From Chloroflexi bacterium OHK40 (GTDB lineage Bacteria; Chloroflexota; Chloroflexia; Chloroflexales; Chloroflexaceae): DNA of 64,000 nucleotides. This document shows positions 61,794 to 64,000 of the stretch, one piece after another. Both the position numbers and the translations under genes were made by a program. Below the pieces are notes generated by a model that searched no databases, was not told the DNA's origin, and worked only from the letters and a program-made list of their open reading frames with translations. The number at the start of each line of letters is the position of its first letter. The first letter of the stretch is position 1. The stretch covers positions 1-64,000 of the forward strand of contig SFCB01000201.1 in assembly GCA_004367505.1 (NCBI GenBank), written 5' to 3'.

Positions 61794-63755
61794 GTGCGTT
61801 TCCCTCTTGTGAACCTTCCGGTGCGCAACCGCTATTTCTTTGTCGCCGATCTCGTGCTCTTGCCGCTGGCGGCCTACGCCAGCATCGTGATCCGGCTCGA
61901 GTCGCTGAATCTCAGCCCCTTCTGGAGTGGATTCGGTATTTTCGCGCTGCTCTGCGTTGGGGTCACCTTGCTGGTGTTCTGGCGGCTAGGGATCTATGCG
62001 CGCTACTGGCGCTATGCCTCGCTCGACGAGTTGCTGCTCCTGGCCAGCGGTGTCGTGCTGGCGGATCTGATCGTGGCCGGGATCGTCCTGCTCTTGGCGG
62101 CGAGCTCGGTTAGTCTGATCGTCCCGCGCTCGGTACCGGTGATCTATGCCCTGCTGGCCCTGGTGGTAACGGCCGCTCCACGCCTCGTGGCTCGCCTGCT
62201 CGGGCGACGTTCAGCAATGCGGCGGAAGGCCGCCCGTGGGATGGCGGCCGCGAGCCGGGTGCTGATCATGGGTGCGGGGAGTGCCGGCGCGATGATGGTG
62301 CGTGAGCTTCGCGAGAATCCCCAGGTGGGCATGGAAGTGGTGGGCTTCGTCGATGATGATCCCCACAAGCGCGACGTGCGGATCCATGGTGTGCCGGTGC
62401 TGGGTGGCCAGGAGGACATTCCGCGCCTTGTGCGTCAGTATCAGGTGCAGCAGGTGATTATCGCGATGCCGAGTGTGTCCGGCAAAACGATCCGCCGGAT
62501 TGTCGAGATCTGTGAGCGTGCCGGTGTCAGCACCAAGAGCATGCCGGGCATGTACGAGTTGCTCGATGGGCGGGTGCGCGTCAGCCAGCTCCGCGATGTG
62601 CAGATCGAAGATCTGTTGCGCCGCAAGCCGGTGCGTACCAATACTGCCGCGGTTGAGCAGTTGCTGCGCGGCAAGCGGGTGCTCATTACCGGCGGTGGCG
62701 GATCGATCGGCAGCGAGCTCTGCCGCCAGGTGCTACGCTGCGAGCCCGCCGAGCTGATCGTGCTCGGCCACGGGGAGAATTCGGTCTTTAGTATCGAGCA
62801 GGAGCTGCGGCAGCATCTTTCGACGGGCACCCGGCTGAGCACCGTGATCGCCGATATCCGCTTCGCCGAACGGCTCAGTACGGTGTTCGAGCACTTCAGG
62901 CCTGATGTCGTCTTCCACGCGGCCGCCCACAAGCACGTCCCGCTGATGGAGGCGAACCCGGTTGAGGCGATCACGAACAATGTTCTCGGCACACGGAATG
63001 TGCTCCAGGCTGCCATGAGCTGCGGCGTGGGCCATTTCGTGATGATCTCGACCGATAAGGCGGTCAACCCGACGAGTGTGATGGGCGCGAGCAAGCGGAC
63101 AGCCGAGTTGCTCGTCCACCAGGCAGCCATGGCCAGCGGCAAGCCGTACGTGGCGGTGCGCTTTGGCAACGTGCTCGGTAGCCGGGGTTCGGTAGTGCTC
63201 ACCTTTAAGCAGCAGATCGCGGCGGGCGGCCCGGTGACGGTGACGCATCCGGAGATGGTACGCTACTTTATGACCATTCCCGAGGCCGTGCAGCTAGTGC
63301 TCCAGGCCGCTACCCTCGGCAAGGGCGGCGAAGTCTTCACGCTTGATATGAGCGAGCCGGTGAAGATCGTGGATCTGGCCCGTGATATGATTGAGCTTTC
63401 GGGGCTCGAGGTCGGGCGCGATATCGATATCGTCTTCACCGGGATGCGCCCTGGGGAGAAGCTGTACGAGGAGCTCTTCATCGCGGGCGAGAACTATCAG
63501 CGGACCGTCCACGAGAAGATCTTCATTGCGGCCAATGCCTCGAATCTGGTGCCCTTTGCCCTTGATGAGGGCATCCGTACCCTGGAACTGGCGGCAGCCA
63601 CCAGCGATGTCACGCTGATTGTGCGGGCGCTGAAGGCGCTGATCCCCTCTTTTCAGCACGCGAGTCTGGGGACTGTCGATGCGGCAGAGTCTGTGGCAGC
63701 GCCCGCGCTGCCCTACGAGCCACTGATCGCGCGGGCTGTCGGTAGTCATGATTAA
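61794..63755 (+). CDS. Membrane UDP-GlcNAc 4,6-dehydratase (PglF/WbpM/CapD family)
   Basis: A 653-residue protein with four N-terminal helices (about 15-115), a first Rossmann domain of unclear use (RVLIMGAGSAGAMMVREL) and a C-terminal SDR dehydratase domain. Key motifs are LITGGGGSIGSELCRQVL for NAD+, FHAAAHKHVPLMEANPVEAITNNVLGT, STDKAVNPTSVMGASKR where Met430 replaces the usual Tyr, and PGEKLYEELF. The Ser-Met-Lys set is typical of PglF/WbpM/FlaA1-type inverting and retaining 4,6-dehydratases. GTG 61794 is preceded by AAGGAA at 6-7 bp. It gives the 4-keto sugar used by the DegT enzyme. Close gene order with the PglC-, D- and E-like genes supports a bacillosamine-type pathway. Confidence 0.92.
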   Translation: MRFPLVNLPVRNRYFFVADLVLLPLAAYASIVIRLESLNLSPFWSGFGIFALLCVGVTLLVFWRLGIYARYWRYASLDELLLLASGVVLADLIVAGIVLLLAASSVSLIVPRSVPVIYALLALVVTAAPRLVARLLGRRSAMRRKAARGMAAASRVLIMGAGSAGAMMVRELRENPQVGMEVVGFVDDDPHKRDVRIHGVPVLGGQEDIPRLVRQYQVQQVIIAMPSVSGKTIRRIVEICERAGVSTKSMPGMYELLDGRVRVSQLRDVQIEDLLRRKPVRTNTAAVEQLLRGKRVLITGGGGSIGSELCRQVLRCEPAELIVLGHGENSVFSIEQELRQHLSTGTRLSTVIADIRFAERLSTVFEHFRPDVVFHAAAHKHVPLMEANPVEAITNNVLGTRNVLQAAMSCGVGHFVMISTDKAVNPTSVMGASKRTAELLVHQAAMASGKPYVAVRFGNVLGSRGSVVLTFKQQIAAGGPVTVTHPEMVRYFMTIPEAVQLVLQAATLGKGGEVFTLDMSEPVKIVDLARDMIELSGLEVGRDIDIVFTGMRPGEKLYEELFIAGENYQRTVHEKIFIAANASNLVPFALDEGIRTLELAAATSDVTLIVRALKALIPSFQHASLGTVDAAESVAAPALPYEPLIARAVGSHD

Positions 63756-63773
63756 GCTGTGTCGCGCGCACCT

Positions 63774-64000
63774 ATGCACTCCACCACACCCATCGTCCGC
63801 CTGATCCTGATCGGGGCCTGTCTGCTGATGCTGGCCAGCGCGGCCCTTCTTCCGGCTGTGCCCCGGGTTGCGGCCCGCCAGGAGTTGCCCCGGCGGGGTC
63901 TCGTCGCTGTGGCGGAGCCTTCTGCCAGGGTGCCGGTGGTGACGCTCGAGCATGCCGAGCGCTTCCGGCTGCAGGTCGATGAGGGTGGCCTCCGGGCCTG
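63774..64000 (+). CDS. N-terminus of a secreted protein, cut by the window end
   Basis: Open from ATG 63774 to the window end (75 residues seen). The first 33 residues are a signal peptide (RLILIGACLLMLASAALL followed by PAVPRVAA), so the protein leaves the cytoplasm. It then continues RQELPRRGLVAVAEPSARVPVVTLEHAERFRLQVDEGGLRA with no domain recognisable. It is probably in the same transcription unit as the dehydratase gene, 18 bp upstream. It is missing from the ORF track because no stop is in the window. Confidence 0.6.
   Translation, partial: MHSTTPIVRLILIGACLLMLASAALLPAVPRVAARQELPRRGLVAVAEPSARVPVVTLEHAERFRLQVDEGGLRA

Overview
The window is GC-rich double-stranded bacterial DNA with dense, mostly non-overlapping genes and no rRNA, tRNA, CRISPR array, transposase or phage gene that I can see. 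Gene content suggests a chromosome segment of a Chloroflexota bacterium (class Chloroflexia is my best guess). The reasons are a PASTA-repeat Ser/Thr kinase, MurJ, an LCP ligase, form-II CoxL-like and Amt-histidine-kinase proteins, and no LPS or outer-membrane export genes (no Wza, no lipid A genes). This assignment is inference, not a database result.

Left half (1-25730) is mixed housekeeping and signalling. It holds a STAND-type ATPase that looks split into two ORFs (1-1668), an FAD amine oxidase-like protein, a Nudix hydrolase, RarA, an orphan LolD/MacB-like ABC ATPase, a tiny hypothetical protein, a PASTA kinase with an RNase H-like nuclease upstream of it, a nucleoside hydrolase, MurJ, an LCP cell-wall ligase and BirA. 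Next come a very large ammonium-transporter/histidine-kinase/double-receiver fusion, an AhpD-like protein, a coupled thiolase plus CDF metal transporter, a CBS-CBS-ACT (AcuB-like) protein, a GAF hybrid histidine kinase and a lone CoxL-type molybdenum hydroxylase subunit. The 490-bp divergent region between rarA and the ABC ATPase carries several hairpins and a good intrinsic terminator with no gene in front of it, so it may encode a small RNA.

Right half (about 26052-63755) is one large same-strand surface-polysaccharide locus. Export: ABC-2 permease (Wzm-like) and ATPase with a Wzt-type C-terminal glycan-binding domain. Polymer handling: a fused Wzz/BY-kinase co-polymerase, an O-antigen ligase/polymerase-like membrane protein and a lipoprotein HlyD-like adaptor. 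Assembly: many glycosyltransferases (GT2, GT4, GT61-like, GT39-like). Precursors and decorations: a WbpA-type UDP-HexNAc dehydrogenase, an AlgD-like dehydrogenase, a GDP-fucose-synthase-like reductase, two asparagine-synthase-like proteins without the N-terminal glutaminase cysteine, a CapK/PaaK-like adenylating enzyme, two different deacetylase families, a hexapeptide acyltransferase and a small methyltransferase-like protein. Start codons overlap or nearly abut stop codons over long stretches (for example 46035-58137), so much of it is probably co-transcribed. A strong terminator at 58241 ends this run.

After a 798-bp gap, a second block (58936-63755) encodes a phosphoglycosyl transferase, a NeuD/PglD acetyltransferase, a DegT aminotransferase and a PglF/CapD 4,6-dehydratase. 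These are the enzyme types needed to make UDP-diNAc-bacillosamine-like sugar and put it on undecaprenyl phosphate. The window ends inside a secreted protein. The most notable items are the Amt-kinase fusion, the uronate/amidotransferase-like gene set with degenerate AsnB proteins, the bacillosamine-type initiation module, the split ATPase and the structured non-coding stretch at 5460-5690.
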